From positions 1-21,955 of IMG/VR virus record IMGVR_UViG_3300044675_009182: DNA of 21,955 bases; one strand, 5' to 3'. Origin of the DNA: a virus. The position numbers were made by a program, and so were the translations under genes. Below, piece after piece: positions 6,885 through 13,782 of this stretch; within the stretch, counting starts at the first letter, position 1, and every line of letters starts with the position of its first letter. The notes beneath the pieces are model-generated. The model was not told where the DNA came from, did no database searches, and saw only the letters and a list, made by a program, of their open reading frames with translations.

Positions 6885-7132
6885 TCAGAGTCCAGTTCTG
6901 CCGACACCACGGTGTCCAAGAACTCGGGGCCCCATGGCTTTACAATAACTCCGTTGGTTTGCATCGACTTCCAGGCCAACCAGTAAACGTGCTCGATCTT
7001 TTGTTCCTCGCCCAGCAACTTCGGCATTCCTTTGCCGTACTGTTGTTCGAATGCCACGATGACTCGAGGAGTCAATCTGTATGATGCCTCGAGGCCGTCT
7101 GTGGTTTTAACCTTGATTGATAAGCCGTCCAT
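6854..7132 (-). CDS. Tail assembly chaperone, first part (G-like), 92 aa
   Basis: Small acidic protein that, by position between the tail-tube proteins and the tape measure, should coat or escort the tape measure during tail assembly. It begins MDGLSIKVKTTDGLEASYRL, with a beta N-terminus, followed by helices (VIVAFEQQYG and IEHVYWLAWKSMQ) and an acidic C-terminus (ELDSDASFESTEIA). The VAFE and YWLAW pattern is typical of actinophage tail assembly chaperones. The ATG has a GGGGGAA ribosome site. The zero-frame stop sits in the loop of a 14-bp hairpin, and a -1 frame continues for more than 40 codons, so a longer fused product is expected at some frequency. Confidence 0.85.
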   Translation of the reverse strand: MDGLSIKVKTTDGLEASYRLTPRVIVAFEQQYGKGMPKLLGEEQKIEHVYWLAWKSMQTNGVIVKPWGPEFLDTVVSAELDSDASFESTEIA

Positions 7133-7150
7133 TTGTTCCCCCTTGTTAGG

Positions 7151-7540
7151 TTATGACTTTGTAATAACGCCGCTGATCGGCCAGGTGACCGAAGCGGTTG
7201 CAAGCTCGCCGACGGCTCCATTGAGCGGAGTCCATTCGGAGACCAAAGCAGTAAAACTGTAAGCTGGAGAGGAGCCCGCAACTGGACGCACAGTAATCGA
7301 GACTCCTGTGCCAAGTGTTGGGTAAATAGTCGCCTCTAGAGCGCTCGCTGCGTAGTCCTGATTGAACTCGAAGTTTACGCTGTTGTCCGCAAGGCCTGCA
7401 ACGCGGGTGCGTGCGGTATTGCCGAAGGCTGTTGTCTCGACTACGTCGTAGTTTGAGCCAAGCGTCACCGAAGTGACGTAGCTTGAAATGTCTGTTGTGC
7501 CGAATGTGACGGCAACGTTCGTGAGGACAATGCGTGCCAC
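7151..7540 (-). CDS. Major tail (tube) protein, second copy, 129 aa
   Basis: A paralogue of the gene immediately upstream. I place the start at the GTG at 7540, which overlaps the previous stop (TAGTG) and aligns with the start of the paralogue (VARIVLTN against MARLVLTN). Upstream in-frame codons would add an unrelated extension. It contains VVETTAFGNTARTR, the pattern shared with tail-tube proteins of actinophages, and a near-identical C-terminal block (YSFTALVSEWTPLNGAVGEL). The third-codon positions of that block differ widely from the other copy, so the duplication is not recent. One or both copies should form the tube that surrounds the tape measure. Confidence 0.82.
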   Translation of the reverse strand: MARIVLTNVAVTFGTTDISSYVTSVTLGSNYDVVETTAFGNTARTRVAGLADNSVNFEFNQDYAASALEATIYPTLGTGVSITVRPVAGSSPAYSFTALVSEWTPLNGAVGELATASVTWPISGVITKS

Positions 7541-7947
7541 TAGATGACCGCCTTTGTAACTTCGCCGCTGATCTGCCAAGTAACGCTAGCAGTGGCTAAC
7601 TCGCCGACAGCACCATTCAAAGGAGTCCATTCGGACACCAAGGCGGTGAAACTGTATGATGGGTTGTCTGCTGCTGTTGTTGCGCCGTTTGGCTTGACTA
7701 CTACTGCAGTGGTTGCGCCAAGCAGTGGGTAGATTGTTGCTTCAACGTTGCTAGTCGCGTAGTCTTGGTGGAACTCGAGTGCTACTGAGTTGTCTCCAAG
7801 GCCGCCAATGCGAGTGCGTGCGGTTGAACCAAAAGCAGTCGTCTCAACAACGTCGTCATTTGTTGTTAATGTGACGCTTGCGATGTGATCACTCAGGTTC
7901 ACTGAGTTGATTGTGATATATGCATTTGTTAGGACTAATCGGGCCAT
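7540..7947 (-). CDS. Major tail (tube) protein, first copy, 135 aa
   Basis: The small beta-rich protein starts MARLVLTNAYITINSVNLSD and contains VVETTAFGSTARTRIGGLGD, a hallmark of short tail-tube subunits. It is followed by a conserved C-terminal beta region (YSFTALVSEWTPLNGAVG). The ATG overlaps the stop of the small upstream ORF (TAATG) and its stop overlaps the GTG of the second copy, so both copies should be made in a coupled way. It differs from the second copy mainly in a longer loop (residues about 84-95, VKPNGATTAADN). Which copy is the main tube subunit is not decidable from sequence. Confidence 0.85.
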   Translation of the reverse strand: MARLVLTNAYITINSVNLSDHIASVTLTTNDDVVETTAFGSTARTRIGGLGDNSVALEFHQDYATSNVEATIYPLLGATTAVVVKPNGATTAADNPSYSFTALVSEWTPLNGAVGELATASVTWQISGEVTKAVI

Positions 7948-8225
7948 TATTCTGCGGCTCCTTCTGCTTGTGGCTTAGTTGGGCTATTGCTAGAAAGATG
8001 TCCACCGCTAACAAGCGCAGCGATGTCGCATCCAGCTTCGAGCAATTCTTTAGTAGCGATTTGGTCGCCTTTTTTCTTGTTGCCGACCTCGAGAGTGTCC
8101 GAGGCGATGGTGTAGTTCTCCTTGACCCCATACAGTGATTCGATAACGATAAGACAGGTAGTCAATATCGCCCATTTGGAAAGTACCAGACTCTGCTGAA
8201 GTGACTCGCAAAGTGTTGCAAGCAC
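7947..8225 (-). CDS. Small ORF after the tail terminator, start unresolved
   Basis: From about 8126 down to the TAATG junction with the tail-tube gene, this frame encodes a plausible 59-residue segment: VKENYTIASDTLEVGNKKKG, then a helix (ATKELLEAGCDIAALVSG) and a polar tail. This strand-strand-helix plan is common in tiny actinophage proteins of the head-tail region. No good start codon lies near 8128. The listed start is a GTG at 8225, 176 bases inside the tail terminator gene and lacking a clear ribosome site. Deleting one G from the G4 run at 8126-8129 fuses this frame to the tail terminator. Independent start, +1 frameshift or an assembly error all remain possible. Confidence 0.55.
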   Translation of the reverse strand: MLATLCESLQQSLVLSKWAILTTCLIVIESLYGVKENYTIASDTLEVGNKKKGDQIATKELLEAGCDIAALVSGGHLSSNSPTKPQAEGAAE

Positions 8226-8520
8226 CGCCCAAAGTTCGGTCTGACTCGATGGCCGCCTTGATTGAGTAGTTGCCCGAACCAGCCAGATATTTGTCTAACT
8301 TGTCCTGTCCAGTACGCTCCGAAAAGCGCTGAACGATAACAAACACATCAAGATTCGACTGGTCGAGGCCGCGGGCGTTGTTCAGATCGAAAGTGAAATC
8401 GAGTTGCCCAACAATGGCGCAGGGTGGGACGATGACATCGGGGACTTGGTCATAGCACCGAAGCCCATCAATGTCGCTGAGATTCTTTTTGAGGCCTTCT
8501 CTGATCTCACTTGGAATCAC
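8050..8520 (-). CDS. Tail terminator protein, 156 aa as read
   Basis: Caps the tail tube and joins it to the head. It starts at GTG 8520, overlapping the previous stop (GTGA), and contains GLRCYDQVPDVIVPPCAIVG, RGLDQSNLDVFVIVQRFSER and GQDKLDKYLAGSG. It also has SIKAAIESDRTLGGACNTLR and ends its recognisable part at YLSYRYRITVW (residue 131). These match the order of motifs in actinophage tail terminator proteins, which normally end near this last strand. The final 25 residues (GQGELHHRLGHSRGRQQEKR and so on) look like out-of-frame reading and overlap the next ORF. The frame probably changes at the GGGG run at 8126-8129 or the tail is tolerated. Confidence 0.8.
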   Translation of the reverse strand: MIPSEIREGLKKNLSDIDGLRCYDQVPDVIVPPCAIVGQLDFTFDLNNARGLDQSNLDVFVIVQRFSERTGQDKLDKYLAGSGNYSIKAAIESDRTLGGACNTLRVTSAESGTFQMGDIDYLSYRYRITVWGQGELHHRLGHSRGRQQEKRRPNRY

Positions 8521-9125
8521 GCTACTAGACCATTCATCTTGCGGAATGGGCGAATTAGTGCCTCAACATCTGGGTCGAGCCGAGATGAAAGACGCACTGT
8601 GCCGAGTTCAGGAGTGCCAGCGATGCCGAATGGAGATTGACGGCGAATAAACAAGCGAGAGGCTTGAATCTTGGTTGCCATCGCGATTTCAGCTGGTACT
8701 GAAGGCCAACCCCACACAGCAGTCACTTTGACAGACTGTGGCAGGTTGTATGGAAAGATGTAAGAGTCGATAGCTAACAAGCGCGACAGCGGCCACCCAC
8801 GACGTGGGTTGTTGACGGGTTCTACCATATAATCATCAGACTGCCAAATAGTGGTGTAGAGCTGGTCAAAGTTGTCGTCTGTTGCGATTTGGTTTAGTGA
8901 CACAAAATCATCAACGTTGCAAGTGTACCAGTCTTGAGCTGTGTAGTAGCGCACAACAGGTGCAGCCGTAGTGCCGTCTCTGTAAAAGAAGCGACCTGTG
9001 TAATCGTCAACCATGCGGCTAGCAGTTAAAATCGCAGCTTCAAGCCCTGTGTCGTCTTGAATATCCTCGATTGCAAGTGAGGTCTTCAGATCAGACAGAG
9101 TGCAATAGCAGTTAGTTAGAGCCAC
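8517..9125 (-). CDS. Head-tail connector (gp6-like), 202 aa
   Basis: Predicted adaptor that binds beneath the portal ring and completes the head. It begins at GTG 9125 with AAAGGAC upstream. The N-terminal helical region (TLSDLKTSLAIEDIQDDTGL, then ILTASRMVDDYTGRFFY) is the pattern of HK97 gp6-like connectors: short helices with a conserved D-Y-x-GR-F/Y near residue 40-47. The C-terminal half has VTAVWGWPSVPAEI, then a helix (ATKIQASRLFIRRQSPFG), also typical. Length is somewhat above the roughly 110 residues of the minimal family because of a beta insertion at 55-130. It is placed between the glycosyltransferase and the tail terminator and overlaps the latter. Confidence 0.82.
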   Translation of the reverse strand: MALTNCYCTLSDLKTSLAIEDIQDDTGLEAAILTASRMVDDYTGRFFYRDGTTAAPVVRYYTAQDWYTCNVDDFVSLNQIATDDNFDQLYTTIWQSDDYMVEPVNNPRRGWPLSRLLAIDSYIFPYNLPQSVKVTAVWGWPSVPAEIAMATKIQASRLFIRRQSPFGIAGTPELGTVRLSSRLDPDVEALIRPFRKMNGLVA

Positions 9126-9140
9126 GCTGTGTCCTTTTCT

Positions 9141-9836
9141 CTAGCTGTTCTCGTTGAGTTGCCAATCAATGTGATGCTTTTCGTCGAGCCAGTAAGTCTT
9201 TTGGTGCGGCAAGATAGCCGCGGTGTTTACGTAAATCGGAAAGCCAAGTTGTCTAACTCTGCGACTAAAGAGCAGATCTTCACTTATCCAAATGCCATTG
9301 AGTGGGCCGTCCCAAAACCAGCACCAGTCGGTGCCTTGGTGTGGGTCTGCCATTTCGCGCATCTTTTCGAGTACGCTTCTGTGTATCAGTAGGCAACCAG
9401 TGCCACAAGCGTCGATCTCGAAAATCGCGTTGCGGTCGTACTTGTTGAGCGGTAGAAAGCCCTCGGGCGCGTCTTGGAATATCGCGGGCACGGGCTGAGG
9501 GTAAAGGTTTTGGTCGGCATTAAAAGCCGCGAACACAAGCCCCGAGACCACTGGGCGCTCTTTGTCGTGCGCTGTGTTGATAAGCAGATCGAACACTTGA
9601 ACTGTAAGTTGCTCGTCGGTGTCTATTAGCAAAAGCCAATCAGAAGTGGTGTTATCAAGAAAAGCCTTGACCACTCGATTTCGCAACTTGCTAAGAAGCC
9701 CTGAGCCCTTGATGCGAATAAACGGGCCAAGTGTGGAGCCGCGAGACTGTGCCAGCTGGACCATGCGAAAGGCGAAGTCGCCGTTCACAGAGCCTGGGTC
9801 ACAAACCCCGATTGATACTTTATGACTTGATTTCAT
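9141..9836 (-). CDS. Glycosyltransferase, GT-A fold (GT2-like), 231 aa
   Basis: Expected to move a sugar from a nucleotide sugar to an acceptor. It shows a metal-binding DTD motif at residues 72-74 (WLLLIDTDEQ), preceded by an N-terminal nucleotide-binding region (VSIGVCDPGSVNG). ACGTGCLLIHRSVLEKM and WISEDLLFSRRVRQLGFPIY follow, the acceptor-side pattern of GT-A enzymes. No membrane segment or signal peptide is seen, so it acts in the cytoplasm, possibly on phage structural proteins. Similar genes occur directly after the capsid gene in actinophages. The start has a strong GGGGGAG ribosome site right after the hairpin that follows the capsid gene. Substrate and sugar are unknown. Confidence 0.85.
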   Translation of the reverse strand: MKSSHKVSIGVCDPGSVNGDFAFRMVQLAQSRGSTLGPFIRIKGSGLLSKLRNRVVKAFLDNTTSDWLLLIDTDEQLTVQVFDLLINTAHDKERPVVSGLVFAAFNADQNLYPQPVPAIFQDAPEGFLPLNKYDRNAIFEIDACGTGCLLIHRSVLEKMREMADPHQGTDWCWFWDGPLNGIWISEDLLFSRRVRQLGFPIYVNTAAILPHQKTYWLDEKHHIDWQLNENS

Positions 9837-9852
9837 ACTCTCCCCCTGAGAG

Positions 9853-9894
9853 GCACAGAGCAGATGAGTCGGGGGAGTCTCACCTGCTCTGTGC
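9853..9894 (-). terminator. 16-bp hairpin after the capsid gene
   Basis: GCACAGAGCAG (9894-9884 on the minus strand) pairs perfectly with CTGCTCTGTGC (9863-9853). Five further pairs, one of them G-U, extend the stem to 16 bp around a 10-base loop. It lies 22 bases after the capsid stop (9916-9918) and ends 17 bases before the ATG of the next gene. No U-tract follows, so it may act as a partial terminator or a 3'-end stabiliser that raises capsid mRNA over downstream genes. Confidence 0.75.
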
Positions 9895-9915
9895 TTGTTC
9901 TATTGTTCCCTCAGA

Positions 9916-11265
9916 TTAGAAGGAAGGTGCTACCAAACCAGTGCCTGAAATAATCGAGGCAGCGCCTGGGTAACGTCCAGCTGTGAATGCGCTAAATCCG
10001 TAAACGACAGTCTTGATTGTCAAGCTGCCTGGAGATGTTGCATCGAAACGGAGTGAGAACGGTGAGCCTGGTTGCTCCCATAGGTGCATTTCGCGTGAAT
10101 CAACAAGGTAGATTTCGTCCTGGTTGGTTGCTGCGCCGTAGGTTGTGCCTACGTTTGCATCTGTGATGATTGGAAGACCTAGAAGCTGGTAGCCTGAGTT
10201 CGCGTATTGTGCGACTCCTGCACCTTGTGCAACTGCGTTCATTACACCGTTAGCTGTTGGTACAACTACTGGGCGACCTGTTGAGTCTGTTGCGGCCAAA
10301 AGGAACGCAAGGCGACGTGGGTGCATAATCCAGTGAGTTGGAGTTGTGAAGACGTTGCTCTGTACTTGCTGCAAAGCGTCTGCTAGCTTTGGGTACAAGA
10401 GTGCGACTGTTGGTGTTGTCGCTGTGAATGTGATTGCGTTTCCACCTGAAGCGCGGATACCGAGCATCTGGCCGTTTGAGCCAGTACCGTTCAGAATCTG
10501 TGAGTCAAGTGTTGTGTGCCATGAACGAATGAGGTCTGCAACGACGAATGTGTCGATGCCTGTACCGCGCTCGATTGCTTGGCGTGATAGGTCCTGTTGT
10601 CCAGCGATTGTGCGCACGTTAACAGTGAGCAGTGTGTCGTCAGCATCAGTCTCTGAAACTGCTGTGTTCTGTGTTTCCTGAACTGCAGTCGATGTGCCAG
10701 TCGTCATTCTACTGATTTCAAGCGTCATACCACTTGGTGGCAGTGCCATCTTGTTTGTTGCGAAGTCGGCTGTTGGGCGTCCTGCGCGAGCTAGCGGAGC
10801 TGCTAATTCAGTGAGATATTGAGGTACCACAAGTCCTACGAAGTTGCCAGTTCCAACGTCACGACGCTCGACTGACTCTTCTTTCATGTGGCGAGCTAAA
10901 CGCTCGTTTGCTGAGTAGTCGTTGCGGAACTGAGCATTGAACGCGTCCTTGATAAACGAGTTCTCAGAGTCTGCTGTGTATGTGCGAGCCTCTGATACGA
11001 CGCGAGCGCCGCCTACTGCTGCAGGTGTTGCAACTGCCACTACTGATGCACGTGCTTCTGCAGCCTTAATGTCTGCGTCAGCCTGTGTTTTTAACTTTTC
11101 GATTTTTGTATCGAGTGAACGTGACTCTTCTACAAGAGCGTCAACCTTCTCGGTCTCCTCTGCAGTAAGGTCGGTGCGGTTCTCTTCAGCTACTGCTTCA
11201 AGAACTGCATCCATTTCTGCCTTAACTGCATCACGGCGCTCGATTACTTTGTCAAGATATGACAT
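9916..11265 (-). CDS. Major capsid protein, HK97 fold, 449 aa
   Basis: Forms the icosahedral head. I choose the ATG at 11265, with AAGGAG upstream, over upstream in-frame codons that would add a Ser/Thr-rich stretch unlike a capsid. Residues 1-72 are a charged coiled coil (MSYLDKVIERRDAVKAEMDA, then VEESRSLDTKIEKLKTQAD), the scaffold-like delta region usually removed by the prohead protease. The rest has the HK97 pattern: PQYLTELAAPLARAGRPTAD, LPPSGMTLEISRM, an E-loop-like segment, HWIMHPRRLAFLLA, and a P-domain-like end (FSLRFDATSPGSLTIKTVVY). It sits directly downstream of portal and protease. A hairpin follows the gene. Confidence 0.93.
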   Translation of the reverse strand: MSYLDKVIERRDAVKAEMDAVLEAVAEENRTDLTAEETEKVDALVEESRSLDTKIEKLKTQADADIKAAEARASVVAVATPAAVGGARVVSEARTYTADSENSFIKDAFNAQFRNDYSANERLARHMKEESVERRDVGTGNFVGLVVPQYLTELAAPLARAGRPTADFATNKMALPPSGMTLEISRMTTGTSTAVQETQNTAVSETDADDTLLTVNVRTIAGQQDLSRQAIERGTGIDTFVVADLIRSWHTTLDSQILNGTGSNGQMLGIRASGGNAITFTATTPTVALLYPKLADALQQVQSNVFTTPTHWIMHPRRLAFLLAATDSTGRPVVVPTANGVMNAVAQGAGVAQYANSGYQLLGLPIITDANVGTTYGAATNQDEIYLVDSREMHLWEQPGSPFSLRFDATSPGSLTIKTVVYGFSAFTAGRYPGAASIISGTGLVAPSF

Positions 11266-11380
11266 TGTATTCTGCTCCTTATGAGTTTGATTCGAGGTGG
11301 TGGCGATTGTGCTCACGGCGCTTTTGGGGTGTGAGTCTCGCTCCGACTTCGGCATCTGCTAGCGATTTACCAGCAGAATC
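11266..11380 (-). other. Leader region between protease and capsid gene
   Basis: A 115-base gap, long for this tightly packed operon. It carries the capsid ribosome site (AAGGAG) and a short inverted repeat (TCTGCT...AGCAGA). I see no convincing promoter boxes and no small gene with good coding character. The in-frame extension of the capsid ORF through here is Ser/Thr/Lys-rich and unlikely to be translated. Confidence 0.4.
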
Positions 11381-12349
11381 TTATTTTGTGCTGTTTACGA
11401 TGGCCTTTGCAAGGCGAAGTGAAATCGAGCGCGGTGTCGCGGCTTCGATCTCGGCTGGAACCTCTTCAGGCTCTTCAGGGTCTTCAGTCATTGGTTCGTC
11501 TTGGGCGCTCATCAGAGCCGCCAACATTTCGACTGCTTCCATAACGTATTCGTGCCCCTCGGACACCTTCTCAAAGACGCTTTGCAATACGACAAGAGAC
11601 TCGCCTGAGATCTCGCGACCTTCTTTGACGGCTTGAATTGCTCTTGCGAGGTGCTCGCGTGCTTCGACTGTGGTAGTCGGATAAGCTGGGTAGGTAACGA
11701 CTGAAACGTCGCCGTCTGCAAGTGAAACTTCGGTCAGCGTGCGCTCCGATCTGTCAGAGTTCCACTTTTGACGAATAACGCGGAATGCGAAGCTCATCTG
11801 ATCGACGTCGCCTCGTTGAATAAGGGTGTAAAGGTCTCGGGCTTCGCTAGTGTCAGGCAACTCTGCATCAAAACGCAGACCGACTTCGTCCTCGGAGAGG
11901 GTAAGCGTCTCGTTCTTTGTGCGAGCCAGCGGCAAGCCTTCGTGGTTGATTAATAGGCGGACATCTGGTGTCTCGCTGAGTGTCTTGCGGAAAGCGCCAG
12001 GGGCGATGCGCTCGCTGAATGGAAGTGGGACGCTGGGGTCGTTGAAAACAGCCGCATAGCCCGACAGGCGCATAACACCGTCGTCCTCTTGGCGTGTTTC
12101 GACGTTGCGCACTGTGTAGGTGCGACGCTCGATCTTTTTCATCTTGCTCCTGTCTTCCCCGACGGATTCGCGCTGGCTAACTTCACCACCTGGCTCCATG
12201 TCCTCAGAAACTGAGACTGCAACCATTTGGTCAATCGCGCCTTGCTTTGTATCATGGCAACCGAGTGTGGTGTAGCTGCCGTCTGATTCTTCTTTAACTG
12301 TCGCCCAGCCTGAGCAGTCGCTCTGCTGGTCCGAAATGTAGTATGGCAT
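11381..12349 (-). CDS. Prohead protease, U35 family, with N-terminal module, 322 aa
   Basis: Cuts the scaffold region from capsid subunits during head maturation. The core matches HK97-type proteases: LSGYAAVFNDPSVPLPFSER and IAPGAFRKTL, LLINHEGLPLAR with catalytic His136, GDVDQMSFAFRV with Ser186, and VTYPAYPTT. Residues 1-50 form a separate module (CSGWATVKEESDGSYTTLG, CHDTKQGAIDQMVAVSVSED) seen in some actinobacterial phage head proteins. An internal ATG at 12142 (Met70) has AGGAG five bases upstream, so a shorter 253-residue form equal to the classical protease may also be made. The acidic C-terminus (EDPEEPEEVPAEIEA) is usual. The start overlaps the portal stop (TAATG). Confidence 0.87.
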   Translation of the reverse strand: MPYYISDQQSDCSGWATVKEESDGSYTTLGCHDTKQGAIDQMVAVSVSEDMEPGGEVSQRESVGEDRSKMKKIERRTYTVRNVETRQEDDGVMRLSGYAAVFNDPSVPLPFSERIAPGAFRKTLSETPDVRLLINHEGLPLARTKNETLTLSEDEVGLRFDAELPDTSEARDLYTLIQRGDVDQMSFAFRVIRQKWNSDRSERTLTEVSLADGDVSVVTYPAYPTTTVEAREHLARAIQAVKEGREISGESLVVLQSVFEKVSEGHEYVMEAVEMLAALMSAQDEPMTEDPEEPEEVPAEIEAATPRSISLRLAKAIVNSTK

Positions 12350-13782
12350 TACTCGACCTCATAGACTGATAGTGGGTTTGCTGGGTCAATCGTTGAAACT
12401 TGTTGCAACTGACCTGTTGGCACTCCCGTGTGAGTCATCGGTGGCAACCCGACCGCTTCGAGGACCGATTTCGGCTCGAAACCAACCTGAATTAAGTTGG
12501 TAGCGATCTCGGTGCGTAGTTTCATACCGACATCTTTAGCGTCTGATGCGTCGATGTTCTGCAAGGGAACTCTGTACTGGTCGCCTGATTCACCAAGCGG
12601 ACTCAGATCTTCAACAGCTCTGACGTCATTGAGTGAAAGGAAACCCTCGTTCAAACCTTTGGTGTAAGCGTCGTAGCGCTCGAGTGTGGTGCCGCGAAGT
12701 AGAGCATCAAGGTTGAACTTGATGAAGCCGTCAGGCTCGGGCAAAAGAGGTGAGAGTGCTTGCTCTAGACGCTCCAAGAGTGGGCGCAGTGAGTGTTGAA
12801 CGAAAGAAAGGTTTTGAGCTTCAACTGATGCAAAGCTCATGGCTCCAGCCACTGGGTGGCCAAGTAGTGAAATCGGAACGCGGAACAAGCGGGCAATCTC
12901 TTCGACTCCGAAACGGCGTACTTCGAGAAGTTGGGCGTCAGCAGCGTTGAGCATTAGCGGCTTGAATGAAGCGCCACCAGTCAAAACACCGAGCTTGCCA
13001 GCGCGGTATGGGCCTGTGTGTGAAAGATTCCAGTTGCGAGCGATGTCTGTGATCTGCTCCTCAGTCAGTTCGCCTGGAGATTCAATCACGCCGCCTGGGT
13101 TTGCGGCGTTGCCAAAGTAGCTAGCTGCGTAAACCTCGGCTGCCATCGCAGAACCTAGAGTAACCCGAGCGGCGCCGATTGGACCGAGGCCTAAAAGTTG
13201 GCCAGGGAGTCTGAACATCGGAATATGAAGCATCTCGCGCTTCGTTAGTATCATGGTTTTTGTGGCACCCTCTGCAGATTGTAGCCCGTCGTACAGGCTG
13301 TTCTGACTGTTTGTGCCGATTGTGACTTCGTAGTAGATTTCGGCTTCTGCACTTGGACGGCGAATGCGCACGTTCTGCGGGTTAACGCAGTAGAGTTCTA
13401 CAACATCACCCATTTCGTCGCGGGTGGTTAGGATAAAAGCGTTGCCGTGCAGGTTTAGAGAGGAGACAACTTGCTCAAAGAACTCGAGGCGTGTAGTGTC
13501 AGGGTTTGGGTTGTTCACCCAAGCTGGTTGCTCGCCATAAACCACGGCGTACGGGATTCGGTTGCGGCCGCGGCGAACGTAAGCGCCAAGCGGCAAAGAC
13601 GCGATGGTGTCGCCCAAAAGGCGCACACAAGCATAAACAGTTGACATGCGAATCGCAGTGTCGGCATTGACATCAACGCCAGCTGGAGACGAGTATGCAG
13701 GACGACCAGGCACAAGCGGCTCGACGAACTGGTTCTGAGCGCGTTGCTCACCTGCTGCTCGCAGTCTTTTCGATAAGCTCAT
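12349..13782 (-). CDS. Portal protein, HK97 type, 477 aa
   Basis: Forms the dodecameric ring at the packaging vertex. Clear family patterns: MSTVYACVRLLGDTIASLPL (residues about 46-65), a wing/stem region with LHGNAFILTTRDEMGDVVEL and the VNPQNVRIRR strand, REMLHIPMFRLPGQLLGLGP, and the late EIARLFRVPISLLGHPVAGA with SFASVEAQNLSFVQHSLRPL. Length fits the family (about 400-480). The ATG overlaps the stop of the upstream glycosyltransferase (ATGA). It is followed directly by protease and capsid, the standard head order. What is unusual is that terminase is separated from it by about six kilobases of appendage genes. Confidence 0.93.
   Translation of the reverse strand: MSLSKRLRAAGEQRAQNQFVEPLVPGRPAYSSPAGVDVNADTAIRMSTVYACVRLLGDTIASLPLGAYVRRGRNRIPYAVVYGEQPAWVNNPNPDTTRLEFFEQVVSSLNLHGNAFILTTRDEMGDVVELYCVNPQNVRIRRPSAEAEIYYEVTIGTNSQNSLYDGLQSAEGATKTMILTKREMLHIPMFRLPGQLLGLGPIGAARVTLGSAMAAEVYAASYFGNAANPGGVIESPGELTEEQITDIARNWNLSHTGPYRAGKLGVLTGGASFKPLMLNAADAQLLEVRRFGVEEIARLFRVPISLLGHPVAGAMSFASVEAQNLSFVQHSLRPLLERLEQALSPLLPEPDGFIKFNLDALLRGTTLERYDAYTKGLNEGFLSLNDVRAVEDLSPLGESGDQYRVPLQNIDASDAKDVGMKLRTEIATNLIQVGFEPKSVLEAVGLPPMTHTGVPTGQLQQVSTIDPANPLSVYEVE

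Noticed and set aside
7889-8131. Third frame starting ATG-GGG-TCA at 8131
   Set aside because: Encodes an Arg/Ser/Thr-rich, low-plausibility protein and ends inside the tail-tube gene, while the other frame leads into the TAATG junction.
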